Shown piece after piece: positions 11,087 to 24,200 of a stretch of 64,000 nt of DNA. The DNA is from Ectocarpus siliculosus (Eukaryota; Sar; Phaeophyceae; Ectocarpales; Ectocarpaceae). Where the stretch lies: NCBI GenBank assembly GCA_000310025.1, contig FN649729.1, positions 2,317,640 to 2,381,639 on the forward strand, in the 5' to 3' direction. The notes beneath the pieces were generated by a model that ran no database searches, had not been told where the DNA came from, and saw only the letters and a list, made by a program, of their open reading frames with translations. Position 1 is the first letter of the stretch. Every line of letters starts with the position of its first letter. Made by a program: the position numbers and the translations under genes.

Positions 11087-13516
11087 GTGAGTGCTTGGAA
11101 TGCGACTGGTGTGTACATCTGAATGTGGTTGATTGGGGGAGGGGCGGGGGGGGACTCAGTTCTGTGTGGCATGTTGCCCGTGGGCGGATGTTCCTCGACG
11201 TAGCACGCTTGTAGTAGGTGTGTTGCGTTTCGGGAACTGTGTCCGATGAGTTGCGATGTTGAATCAAATCATTTTCAACGCATGTGGGCTCTTGAGAGCT
11301 TTGGCCGCAGCCACGAAGCGACGAGTAAGAACCATCTTGCGCTATGTAGACAGCATACGAGCGAAATGGATATTTGGCACGAAAACAAAAAGTGCCAGGT
11401 TGGGAGCACGTAAATATGTATGGACACCTGCAGGCTTTCTAGGCCCCTCTCCGGCGGAATACCGCCGCCTCGAGCATCCTACTGACGATCAATGATGCCT
11501 CATCGCAAGCGCTTCCCTCCCCGTATGGGCCACACCGGGATATATATTACCCGCTCGAGAGATAGGTGTCCCTTTCAAGTATTCCTAGCTGACGCGCCCC
11601 CGCCCGACGACCTGCCCGCTGCCCCCCCCCCCCCCTCTATCGGCCCCTCCCCCCCCTCTATCGGCCCCTCTGCGAATGCACGAAACAGATTTTTTTGTGG
11701 GCCTTGCCCTGACGGTGGGGCCAATGGAGGTGTGGCTGCGGCACACGTCGCCTTCCGGAAAAGATGTTGCGAGAGGGGCAAGAACCAGAGCTCTCCATCA
11801 AGGCCTCGTGACGTACCACACCTTAACCGCACACGTATGCGCCGCAACCATGGCCGTAAAAACCGTCCCGAGCTACAGCAGTCAATGGCCGAACGAATCC
11901 TCGCCAAGCGATGAGAACCCAACAATACCGCGGTTCAGCTTGGCATGTGAATATTCCGCCGTAATCTAAGACACTTCGATTTCACGAAACGGGCTTCAAG
12001 TAATTTCTGCATGCAGTTGTCTTGCGACAGTAGGAGTGTCGGTGGCCGAATCCGTACATATGTAGCACGACTTTGAGAGATGTGAAGGCTTTGCCGGCTT
12101 GCAGGAACCGATCGACCGGCCAGGGACGATGAAACGGAGACGCACATTCACCCACTAGGGGGTGAAATGAAATCGTTCCATGGGTTAGCAGGGCATGCCC
12201 CAACTGCCGCAAGTAGTAGGAAAGGGTTGACCTAGCTCCTAGATTGTAATCAGAGGCCTCATGGCTTGTCTTCCTGGCGTAGACCAAACGTAGTAGGCAA
12301 ATCCAAACATGCATGCATGCGTAAATGGATGCAAGTTCAGATGTTCAAGCGGTGTTCTGTTGCATGCTTGCCAGAATCGTAGTTAAGGAGCCGTAAGAGG
12401 CTCGAGAGCATGGTGTTGAAGAAAGCTTTGCCATCCATGCGTCTCAGCTTACCAGTACCGTCTTATGAGCACTCGGGATTGGTTGTTGCTGGATTTGTGT
12501 GGTTCCGTGATTTCCAGGATGAAGCAAGTGTCCCACGCCATCCTCTCTCTCTCTCTCTCTCTCTCTATTCTCACTCTACGGGTGATCTCAGGGGTAGTGC
12601 TCTGCATTCTTCGTCGATTTTTGTCTACACGTCGTCGTTGGTCGCAAGCGCTTATCTATTCAGCACCACCAACAAGTGCGTCCATTCTGCCGCTGCACCC
12701 GTGCGCTATTAGCGCTGGAGGTAGTTTGTAACGTCTGCGGGGTCCCCCTTTTGCAACCACGTGTAGGGGTAGTACTCAACACGGCAAACCCCACAATCTC
12801 CGTCGATTGCTTACGGTGCTACGTGCATTGCCGTTTTCCCCTTCTTCTCGCGTTTGTGCGTGCGGATGGGCAGGCGTTCGTTTGGATCGCGAGTGTGTTT
12901 GCTTTGGTACACCACAGCTTCAGAGCAGACAAGCCTGCGATTTTCGTCGGCTAGCAGGGGACGGCGGCGAATGCCAAGCAAAGAACATGCACGTCGAAAC
13001 ACAACATCAGGCACACGTTTTGCTGTTGTTGGCCTGGAGTGGTACTAGCATCGCCCGGGGACTGACAAATACTCCAGTAGAATATGGCGTCGCGCCTGGA
13101 AGTTGTGATGAAACACTGCCAATTCTTCAACGAGTCGTCAAATGATGATGGGAGATGAAATGCGAACTGTGTAGGACCTGGAACAAGCATCAAATTGCAT
13201 CATATGGACGCAGGCTACACACGAGAATGTAGATCAAATAGGGAGATCGAGAACTAGCGAAGCCGCTGCTGCTGTCGCTGCTATTTAGCTGGTGTGCAAT
13301 AGATGGTCTTGCGCGTGTACACTCGACCTGAACAAAAAGCTGAAAAAAACTGCACTGCCGACGTCAGCACCGCCGCAGATTATACCCTCTTCCCAACCAC
13401 CGCAGATCACGCGACTACACACCACACCAAACACCTCGCCGCCCAAAGAAAGCGAAAATTCTAGGCTCTCGCTGATGGGAACAAAAAAATCATAAAACAA
13501 CAACAAGAGCCGTTTT
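11087..13516. other. intergenic, no gene recognised
   Basis: Between the last visible exon of DUF2306-like copy B and the stop of the MFS gene. It may hold unrecognised 3' exons of copy B. Visible landmarks are C-runs at 11623-11660 and a short (CT)n at 12541-12567. No recognisable protein domain was found on either strand. Confidence 0.5.
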
Positions 13517-16500
13517 TCACAACTCCTGTCGCTTCGATGCGGCACCGCCCCCTCTCGGTGCCCCCTCCCCCTCCTCACGGCCACCCCCACCATCGTCACT
13601 AGAATCTCCGTCCGACGCCAAGAGCGCCACCATCTCCTCCGCTCCCTCTCCCCCCTCCGGCAAGTCTTTCCCGAAGGTGCCCAGCAGCAGCCCCGAGTCC
13701 TCGTCGTCGATCGCGTCCGGTATCTCGTACGAGAGGAGCAGCGCCGCGAGGCACACCACCGCGGCGATCAGGTAGGGGCACCCGGGCAGGAAGGTGTCCT
13801 CCGTGTACCAGAACAGGCACGAGAACAGCAGGGGGCCGAAGCCCTCGGTGAGCGCGCGGACCCCGTTGATCGCCCCGAGGACCTCGCCCTGCTTGGAGGT
13901 GGCCACCGACCGGGAGATGAGGCTCGAGATGGACGGGTAGACCAGGTTGCTCAGCAACGACCTTTTTCCAGACAAGCAGCGACAGACAGACAGACAGAAA
14001 GCCAAGTGGAGGACTACACGCATGGGGGGGGGGGGGGTCACGAAGACGTATTCCGTCGTAATTCAACACGAGACTGCAACACACGCGTGTGAGAGCGGCC
14101 AGCCGCAGAGGCTACCATGCAGAAAAAAAAACTTCACAGCAGTAGTAGTCTTGCGATGTGATGGATACATCACGCCATGATATGCGATGTGATCGATATT
14201 TGGATCACCCAATGGCCAGTGCGCCTCATCGTCCACAACGCAGCACGAGCGGGGGCGATCGCTGCGCAGCGAAAAGAAAAAAGGAGGGGTTCAAGACTCA
14301 CGAGCGTCGGACGTCGAATTCGACGATTGAGACAAAAGAAGATAGACGCGCGCATGTCGCCGACTGGACCCAGGAGTCGCTCCGCAATTACCCCGAACAC
14401 ATCAGAAACTACCCGCATTCACCACATGGAGAAAGGAGGTTCCAAATCACAAGGTTCCACCCCCCGCCACCCTCGATGGTAGCGACGGTAGCTGCTAGAA
14501 GGGCTCACGGTGCCAATAGCAGAAAAGAATCCGGGCGCGGGTTTTGCATGAACCACCACGCCACGAAACAATGGTTCTATGAGTTGTGGATGGATGGCAC
14601 GAAGTGGGTGTGCCCTTTCGGTGCTCGCACAACCGTTGTGGCAGTCTTCGACTTGTGGCACCCCGCAACGCAAACGCGCTCCCTGGGGGGTGAACAAAAT
14701 CGCTCTGAGGAGATACCATACGCGATACACGAGGATCGGTAATTGGAACGACAGAAACAGCGGTCGGCGACAAGTACTTGCTGGACCTCTCACCCGCCCA
14801 TGCTCGCGAAAACCATCCACTCCGAGTGCGCCAGGCCCAGCAGCACGCACTGCGCAGCGAAGCCGAGGAGCCCGATCTGGAGGGTGAGTTTCTCCCCGAG
14901 CTTCGGCACCATCCATCTCACCAGCACGCCCTCCGCGAACATGGTGCACACGCCGAACGCGCTCAGCAGTTGCCCGATCTTGGGATGCCGGGATGCCGCC
15001 GGCGCCGGCGCCGGCGCCGCCAAGCGAATGAAACGAACACAAGCAGAACGCAGATCGAGGTATTTGAACGGCACGGTTTCACACGGAAAACCAAAACCGT
15101 TAAAAGGCTCTCTCGCTTGTGTCGTCTGAGCATCGAGGGACGGTCGCCAGGCTGTTCTTGGCGGTGTCAAGACTAGGGCCTGACGCGTAGTCTCTTTGCC
15201 GTTGAGGCTTTTGACAAAAGCTAGCTTCGCGCAAACGAACACACTCGCCCAAGGGCTTTCGGACATCGTTTGTGTGACGCTTGCTGAGTGCTCGGCAGTT
15301 GTTCTTGTGACAAAGAGAGAGAGGGAACTTAGCGCCGAATTGCTCACCTTGACCGGCCCAAACTGAAACTGTCTCGCGACGTAAACCATCAGGGTGGACA
15401 CGACCGCCCACACGCTAGTGTAGTAGAGGAGCGTTATCTTGGCCGTTGTCTTGAGGAGAGGGTTTCCCGAGAAGGCTTTTAGAGACGCCAGAGGGTTCCA
15501 CTGAGCAAGCAAACAGCGGGGCCGGGTGGGGGGCGGAGATGCAGCCGGGAAAGTTCAGCAAGGGCAGCACACCAAGCTACAGGTTCAACGCACAGGAGCA
15601 TGACACTCTGATCATACACTTGAGTTAAAGCGAATTAAGGGGGTCGGAAAGAGCACCAGGAGGGCCAGCATCTGTCGGGAATACACGGATAGCAACCAGC
15701 CTGCAATCCAGAGCTTGACTAGTCCCGCCCCAGAGAATAATTGTGAGTACGTGAGATGCGTCATTTTCGAGGAGATAGCCGACATGCTCCTGCTCGTTGC
15801 CAAACGAAAAAAACAACAAGAACGACAGGCAAGACAATCTGGAAAAATACATGCGAGCCAGGCTCCTCCTGTTCCCAAGAACACGTCAGGTTTCACATTC
15901 GCTCCGTCCGGCTGTTTGTCACTTTTGAACCCACCCCCTACCGCGTGACAGGAGCTCAAGGCAGTTTACCACGATGCCTTTGCGTGAGCCCCGTCCCACT
16001 TGGTGAGCACTTTATTGATCACCACAAATGCCTTCCATGCAACACACCAAAAGCGCAGCCGTCCCCCGCCACTTCACCTGAAACGCGCCCAACGCGTCCC
16101 CGCCGCCGTACGATGCTGTTCTCGAACGCTGTAACTCCTTCCTCAACCCCCCTCCCGCCTCCTCCCCCCCCGCCCCCTCAAACTCCAGCTCTTCCCCCGC
16201 CCCCAACGACTCCGGCAGGTAAACCGCGATGAAGACAAGGTCGATGCCGATGAGCAGGACGGAGCACAGGAAAACGGCTTCGTTTCCGTGATGGAGAGCG
16301 ATGTACGCCCCCATGGCCGGCCTGCGACAACCGTTTGGGGGGGCATTGCATGTTGGTTCCAGTAGTGTTGTTTTGCGGGGGAGGGGGAGGGGGGGGGGGT
16401 GTACTCATAGTCGTGCATGCCGTAGTCGTTAGACCATTGACCTCGCATCCCTACAAAGCCGGGACGGAGCACGCCGGGTTCTCACCGGACCAGGCTCTCA

Positions 16501-18980
16501 CATCACCAAGCGCGAAGCGCCGTGAGGTATTCGGCGAGTCGCATGAAGGGTGCGCTGCATCCTGCTAAGGGTGTTCGGCATCTTGTGCTTACTTCCTGGC
16601 GTACGGATGACAGCTGCGTATGACTTAATTTATTTTCTGGTGCTTCCACTTCCAGAGACAGTGATAAGCACTGTGTAACTGCCTCGAGGATGCTTGACCA
16701 TTTTAACACAACGTGGTGCGATCATCCCCCTTGCGCGGAGTGAGGGTTATCGCCCCCGCACAACATGATCTACTCGACCACCATTATGGTTACCGCCAAA
16801 AAAAAAAACAGAGGTAAAAAAATAACCGGTAACCTGGTTGCCGAGTTCACGAAGTGAAGTGGCTTGTTTTACAACGTCGTTGCCAAGCACCGAAAACCCA
16901 ACCCCGATGGCAAACACCGGGGGGGGCAGGGGGGCAACGTTTCTGCCAAGGGGCAAGACCTTGTTGTGGTCTCGGCGTGCCTCCTACAGGCGGTGCGACA
17001 GCAACTGCTACCAGCCCCGACTGCCGGAAACGAGGGTTATGTCATAGCACGCACCAGGGTGATCTTGTGACACGAGTGTGGCGTTGCGTGTACCCGTCGG
17101 CCGAACCACGCGATCCACGAGCGCTCAAAACACACGCGTCGGTGCGAAACAACACCCCATCGAATTCGCATCGGTGGTAGGATAACCAAAAGCAAATGGT
17201 GGTCGTCCACCGCACGACTCCTTACTGCTCACCCCAGGGAGAATGACAGGCCGAACGTCGCCAGAGCCAGGCCGTACGCGGGTGCTCTCCGCCGGGGGGG
17301 CACGAGGTCTCCGATGTAAGAAAACACCAACGGAAACGTCGCTGCGAAGCATCCTGGGTGCACACGTGCGACGACGGCGAAGACACGATACAAGGGCAAA
17401 CGAAGTATCAACGACGGAACTAGTCTTTACCATACATGAGATGGTGTCGGTGATAAGAGAGCAACACCACACAACCGCAGGCATCAAAGCGGCGCACGGG
17501 AGGCAGTCTGTGCAGGGAGGGAGAACAGCGCGGAACGTTTGTGTGTGCGGGTTCGTATGCGGCTATTAGTCGCGCCCAACCAAGTGCTGCGATTGGTCTA
17601 CAAATTCACGAGGGACAGGTCTGGCGGTGTTTTTTTAAGGAAGAAGCCGAAATCAAACCATTAACAGTAGTCTGCCCACTGCTCACACGGTTAGTCTATA
17701 CTTGTCAGGTCAGCGCTGACGAGTCCAATGGTTTGATTTAGGCTTCTAAAAAGGTCGCTCCTTGTCTGTTGAAACAACATGTCCCCTTTCCCGGGAAACC
17801 GCTCCATAAAAACACCGACGCGACAATTGGGGGCCTCAGGAATGTGCAGTTGATGCTGCCAGCCGTGGAACACCAGGCGTCCATTCTATCCCGGACGACA
17901 CCAACCAGACGCACGCAACACGGCGGTACAACTTTGAACAGCCGGTTCCAACAGGTCATGACGGCGCAAGAGGATAATTCAAGTTAGGCCTCTCGCCAAG
18001 CTACACCGTTCTGTTGCTGCTACTGGCTGCTGCTGCTGCTGCTGCTGCTCGCTTGAGCGTACCGGAAAAGGCCGCGGCCCCGGCGAAGATCCAGAGGTTG
18101 TTGGAGATGCACAGCGCGATCACCGGGGAGGCCGTTCCCAGCACCGTCACGAAGAGGCACTTCTTTCGACCGATCACGTCGCTGAGCCTCCCGAACATGG
18201 GACACGCTACGAACGCCAGCAACCTGCGGCAGTGCATGACAAACACCAACCAAAGCAGATTTACGAAATGCACACACCAGCAACCAGGGGGGGAGCGCGC
18301 AGGAGGGTTCTTCCAGTGACTACCGAGGGGGAGTGACTACTGCTGTAGTTTCATTCCAGAACAAGAAGAAGCATTTGCTAGGGAGCATGCTTTCCACAAG
18401 TGGATTTATTGGTTGTTTCCAAGGCATACACTGCTGTCGAAGTACAACACGAAGTGCAGCATCGCACAAACCACCAGATGTCGACATAGAAACCAGAGCG
18501 AGCGGCCCACGAGCACGAGTTCCGTAGATATGAGATATGTGGTCGGGAAAGATCAATTAAGTACAGTACATGTGCTTCACTATCCTACACAAAGTACACG
18601 GAACACGATAAAGCGGAGTTTCTCCGACAGGTGGGAGCCAAGCACCCACTTCTACAAGCAGGTGCATCTTTCTGACCTCTACACCGACCAGAGACGACGC
18701 GCGCCCACAAGAGCCAACACACGCAATCACACACCAACGATTTTTCTCCTCAGACGTGCCGCCGCTGTTGTTGCTAATGCCGCGGCTCTCACCCCTTGCC
18801 CGTGTCGATCACGCCGATCACGGTGTACGTCCACTTGCCCCAGAAGTCCAGCATCAGCGTGGGCAACAAACCTCTAATCAGCGCCAGCGCCAGGAACTCA
18901 TAGAACAAAACCGGTAGAACAAGGAGATATCTCGACTCCAGCCTGCTGCTGCTGGAGTCTCCATGACGAGGGGGCTCCAT
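13517..18980 (-). CDS. MFS transporter of the HIAT1/MFSD14 (tetracycline-efflux-like) type
   Basis: Seven minus-strand exons: 18793-18980, 18063-18223, 17233-17353, 16078-16321, 15348-15500, 14794-14978 and 13517-13961. All junctions are GT-AG and all phases agree, giving 498 residues, close to the usual size of this family. Exon 1 carries helix 1 (LVLPVLFYEFLALALIRG). Exon 2 carries the MFS signature GRLSDVIGRK in the loop between helices 2 and 3. Exon 3 has RRRAPAYGLALATFGLSFSLG and exon 4 AVYLPESLG. Exon 7 has QGEVLGAINGVRALTEGFGP, matching the C-terminal half of HIAT1-like proteins, then an acidic glycine-rich tail. Substrate cannot be read from sequence. Intron 3 contains a SINE copy (16400-16829). 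Confidence 0.88.
16400..16829 (+). mobile_element. tRNA-headed SINE-like retroposon, copy 1
   Basis: Begins TGTACTCATAG then GCATGCCGTAGTCGTTAGAC (A-box-like) and GCCGGGTTCTCACCGG (weak B-box), continues about 300 bp and ends in A-runs after GTTACCGCC and GAGGT. A nearly identical copy lies in inverted orientation at 23194-23625. No protein frame. It sits in an intron of the MFS gene, opposite to that gene's direction. Confidence 0.8.
18012..18052. repeat. (CTG)n microsatellite
   Basis: CTG run in the intron just past the 5' splice site (18063) of MFS exon 2, on the minus strand. Confidence 0.9.
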
Positions 18981-21254
18981 TTTCCTCGATGGTCGCTGCT
19001 GCTGCTGCTGTTACGGCCTGCTGCTATTGTTTGTGCGTGATCGAGAACAAATCTTGCGGGGAAGCTCCGCGGCCTGTGTTCCTGCTACCTGGGCTGCAAG
19101 GCCATCTGTTCCTTCCGTAGAATGATGGGCCCTCGTAACCACAAGCACAACCTGTAGAGAGTATCAGGGTGCCGTCTTGCAGCGACACAACGACACAGCA
19201 GCACTGCACCCCACAGACACACAACAGACACCGTCCGCGGCTGGCCAAGGGGGCATCGTGAGTGCAACTCAATTCAACGGGTGTTCCACAAGGCATTTAT
19301 GCGAAGGCGTGAATGGTACGGGGTTTGGGTGGACGCAAGAAAGAGTGAGCGGGCGAGCGGTCCCATGGCAGCATGGCAGAGGGCGTGAACAACAATGGGA
19401 GAGAGAGCGTGAGAGTGTGGGCCAAGAAGGTCTGCCTGATCCACAACTCCGTCCCCCTTAAACCTCCGCATGTTCTTCCTCCTTTCGTGTCGGACAACCA
19501 AAGAATAGTGATTTCTCTCAATTGGAAGAAGCGAGAGTGCGCAGGCGACCCGTCAAAGTGTACCGAGCGTTGCTTTTTCCGTGCTGAGAGTACACCCAAG
19601 TTCAACGTGGTGATTGCGTGTGTGGATTGTGTGCCGACTGGCTGACCAATGGTATTTCAGACTTTTCGCGTGAGTCTTTCTGGCGGTTTTGTCTGACAGC
19701 GATCAAAGGCTATCACGTGTGTAACCTGGTGTTGCTGTCAAGAGCACCGGGTTTATGGCGGAACAGCAGCAAGCTGCAGGGAGCCAGCGGGTCGTAGACA
19801 GACAGACCGCTTCGTGAAATACACGTACTAGTTCAGCTTTAGTTCGCATAACCAGGACGCTGTCTGTGATGGTACAGTTTGGACTCTAATAACCGAGTTC
19901 GACGTTCCTTCCGAACCAAGCAAGCGCACGCTCAATAAAGGCATCGCCCACCGAACTCGTATCACATTTGTCGAGATTGGACAGAGTTGATATTTTGTAG
20001 CTGAAACGATACAAGAGCGGCGACTCCTACTGCGACATCTCAGCCGACCAAACACCAACCATCGGGACGTCAGACGCACGGGGAGCCAGCCTTCAGCGAG
20101 CAGATCAAACGAGAGAAAGCACGTGATTCAACAAAGCACACGGCGGTGCAGACAACGGGAAGTTAAAGGGCTGCAACAGAGAATATAATAATACCTGCCG
20201 GTATATTGGCTTGAGAAAAGCGAACGAAGGAAGAGAGCAAGCCAAACCCAGGCAACGATACGCTGCTTGCTCAATAGCAACGTCAACTGGCAGGGGGGAC
20301 GCCTTTCCGACATTGTAAAGAAACCCTTTCAACAAATGCGCAAACACACATCCAATATACAACGGTTCCTTTGCCACCACCATGCCCTCCCCCCACAACG
20401 CAGACGGGAGTACCACCTCCGGCCAACGGTCTCTTTCACAAGACGGCCTCTACGGCCGAACAAAAATGTGGGGCCGTCCCTCTGCTAGGTCCGGGATAAT
20501 GTTGATCTGCGTACCCGGAAGAGACAAGAGAGGCAGACAGACACGGAGACAAGAAAGAAACAGGTCGAGGGCAGGGGAGGGGAGGGACGGAGACAATTTG
20601 TTAAAAGGGGAAACAGAGGGTACACACGAACAGATAGTATGTTGAGTGAGCGGCACTGCGACCGAATATCATACGCTCGCTTTGGAGTTGGATAAGACTG
20701 CACTATGCATATGGCGGCTGTCGTGCCGGATAGAAAAGCGAGCGGGAGAGTAGCGGTATGATTCATTTCACAGCCAAACAACAGAGGTACAAAAAAAACA
20801 CACCGAGTGAAGCCACCCATGCCCCCTCCTTTGTAAAGATTCAAGCTACGCACTCCCACGCTTGCTTGAAATTAGACTAGGGCATGACCACGTCTGTAAA
20901 GCCGTAATGCCAGGGGTGAACTTTAGGCTGCCAAGCACCATACAAGCAGCGAGGGTAGTGAAAGGAAAGGGGGCAGAAACCTACGACAAAGGCCCGTCCT
21001 GCCGTGTTCATCCTTATCCGACTGTTAAGGGTTGCTGCCGGTACCCGCCATCTGCTGTTGTGCTTCCGAACGAAAAAACTATGGCTTCTGCCGCCCCGCG
21101 TGTTTCTCTGTTCTCTGTTGGCCCAATCAGCAAGAGAGGGCGCTTGCCATCACACACACAGCCCAAACAGTCCATCAAGCCACACGAACCCTGCGCCCTA
21201 AGAGCACGTCAAGCAATCCTCCGAGTCCGGCTTCAGGTTGGACGGTGCCCCTTC
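18981..21254. other. intergenic, no gene recognised
   Basis: Separates the start of the MFS gene (18980) from the stop of TRAPPC11 (21255), both on the minus strand. It should contain the MFS promoter and the TRAPPC11 3' UTR. A (CTG)n run lies near 18996-19022. No coding domain was recognised on either strand. Confidence 0.55.
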
Positions 21255-24200
21255 TCATGAACACTCCCACTGCCCTAAAACAAGAAAAGAGGGTACATAC
21301 ACCCAGCGGGAGGGGGGGGGGGGGAAGAAGCCAAGAACCAACAGCCAACGAGAAACCGAAAAAAAAGCAATTCTAGCAATTCTTGAAGTTCGTTCGTTTG
21401 ATAAGGCCGCTGGATGCAGCGCACTCATGGCCGGAGCTTCCTCCACTGGGCGCACCTGTTCCCGCTCGGGCACGACGGCAACTTTGGGCAGCAGCACGTG
21501 CCCCGGCACGATGGGCACCAAGCGGTACACCACGGACACCGTTTCCATCGGTGCCACCTGCAAAACACGTGTTCAATACGGCCAAAGGGGGGTCATGTTC
21601 AGCCCGAGCCAGGAAGGAGCCTCCCGCATGGAAGCAATGCAAATTAGCACAGGCCCTCGATTTTCCGTTCATCATACCGGTGCGAAACCCGGAGCCAACT
21701 AAATAGAATGAGCTAAAAGAACACGTTCTAATCCCACACATCTGTACGCGTGTTGAAGGTTCACGGGAGGGGGGAATCCTGCTCTTGCGACAAAAAACAA
21801 GCTGCGCAGGTTGTGTCAAGCTGTGTACGTTGTGTCAGGCCAGCCAACTACTCTGAAATCGGGTACCTGCAGCATGCACAAGCGCTTTCCGCTCCAGATA
21901 AAATCGCCGCCGTCTTCCGTGGTGAGTTGCATGGAAGAGTAAACCGCCGTGAGATTCGAAATCTCCCAGCTGACATCAACGCGTCGGGAGGTGCCGCGAT
22001 CCAACAATGGGATGGGTTGCAATTACAAGAGCGAAGGGGCGACAATCGGGATGGAAAAGGGAAGGGGGGAGGGGGGTTCGGGTTAGAGTTCGCTGGTCAT
22101 GCGTGACCTTGGTCATTCTATGAGATGATCCACGTACGCAAAAAAAGTACCACAGTAGAAAAAAGGACAATACATAAAAGAGAAAAAAAAAAGTCCGGAC
22201 CACTTAGCCTCCCGCCCCCTCATCCTATTTCTCGTGAGACTTACGCTTACCCCAGCCGACCTGATCTTCCCCTTACTGTCACGGCCGTTCGCACCTCATC
22301 GAAAACTCTACCCCAACTCGCGCGTGGGGCGGAGCCTTCAACCTCGCCGACAGCGCCGGCGGCCGAGCGGTCAGCACAGGAAGGGGGAACTCCGTTACCC
22401 CTCCTACCGCCGCCTCCCCTCCCCCGGTGGTCGGGGACGTTGTCGGGCCATCCCCTTCCCCCGTCTCGTCCGGTCTCCACGTGACCCTGAGCTTTCCGAG
22501 AGGGGCCGGGCGCTCCGCCTCCCCCTTGGCCGCGAAGCAGCAGGTGTAGGTGTCGCCGGTACCCGGAAGAGCCACCACACCACCATCGCTGCCCCCGCTC
22601 GCCGCCGTCGCGGAATCGTCGTCGTGCAGGACCGGTCCGTTCGGGAGCGTCGCCCACGTCACTGTGCCCTCGGCGCCGCTATCGCTAGAAGCGGCGGGAG
22701 CCGCGGCGGCGGCGGTGGCACTGGTGGCCGCGGAAGCGGGGTTTACCGCGGCTGCGGTGGTGGATGAGGAAGAAGAAGAGGCCGAAGGGGGCACGACCTC
22801 CATGCGGGAGACGACGAGCCGCTTCTCCTGGAGATTTGTCAAGGACACCTGGAGGCAACAAAGGATATCGCGAGAAAATGAGAAGGGGGGGGGGGGAAGC
22901 AGCAGCCAGCGAGCCGGCAGTGGGTGAGGAAACGTTGGGGCGAAGCGGAGAAGGAGGGGGTAAGACTGAGGGTAAATAGAAAAACGATGTCAGAAGTAGG
23001 GGGGAAATTTCGTCCGGGTCAGACACATGTCGCTTCCTCTGGAGCTCGTTGTGTCGTGTGCGCACGTGTGTGTCTCTCTCTCTCTTCCTCCTCATCAGGC
23101 GCTCTTCCACGCGTCTCTTTTCCCGTACATATGCCTTCCCCAACGTCTTCCCCTGTATCCGTGCGAGTATCTCCCCCCCCCCGCCGACTACTGTTTTTTT
23201 TTTTTTTTTTACCTCGTTTTTTTTTTGGCGGTAACCATAATGGTGGTCGAGTAGATCATGTTGTGCGGGGTCGAGAAACCTCACCCCGCGCAACGGGGGA
23301 TGATCGCACCACGTTGTGTTAAAATGGTCAAGCATCCTCGAGGCAGTTACACAGTGCTTACAACTGTCTCTGGAAGTGAAAACACCAGAAAATAAATTAA
23401 GTCATACGTAGCTGTCATCCGTACGCAAGGAAGTAAGCACAAGATGCCGAACACCCTTAGCAGGATGCAGCTCACCCTTCATGCGACTCGCCAAATACCT
23501 CACGGCGCTTCGCGCTTGGTGATGTGAGAGCCTGCTCCGGTGAGAACCCGGCGTGCTCCGTCCCGGCTTTGTAGGGATGCGAGGTCAATGGTCTAACGAC
23601 TACGGCATGCACGACTATGAGTACACCCCGCCCCCCCCCCCCGCCGACAACATCTTGTGTACACACGCTCGTGTGCCAAATCACTGTGTGCACTCCCACC
23701 AAGCCCGTCACCCAGACAAGCACCACTCTCTGCACCCCGACCACGAACAAACCTTGACTGCAACCGTGTGACCGGACCGCTCGCACGCCCACGGTGCAGC
23801 AGCAGCAGCAGCGGCCCCGTTTCCACCGCCGCCACGACTCCCTCGGCCCTCGTCCGCCGGCACCGAGACCACGTCGACAGCCATCGCCAGCGGCCGAACG
23901 CACAGCACCTCCGCGCGAGCCCACTCCGTCACGGCGACGGCTTCTTCCGCCTCGCCGCCGCCGCCACCGCCGCCGGCTGCTGCTGCCCCCGCCGCCCCCG
24001 GCGACTTGCCCCCCAAGCCGTAGACCACGCGGGCCCGAACCGCTACCTTTCCCGCCGTCTCCGACCGAACCCACACGGGAACCGTCACCTCTCGAGCTTC
24101 CTCCTCCTCCTCCTCCTTCCGAGAAGGGTCGAGGGAAGACAGCGGGAGCGGGATCCCCTCCAAAGGCTGCCCGTCGCTGCCCACAACGACAGGCAAGAAG

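Noticed and set aside
10277-11267. Long frames on both strands with Ser-Leu or Arg-Glu repeats
   Set aside because: They span the (CT)n microsatellite and exist in several frames; the supported exon is only 10932-11086.
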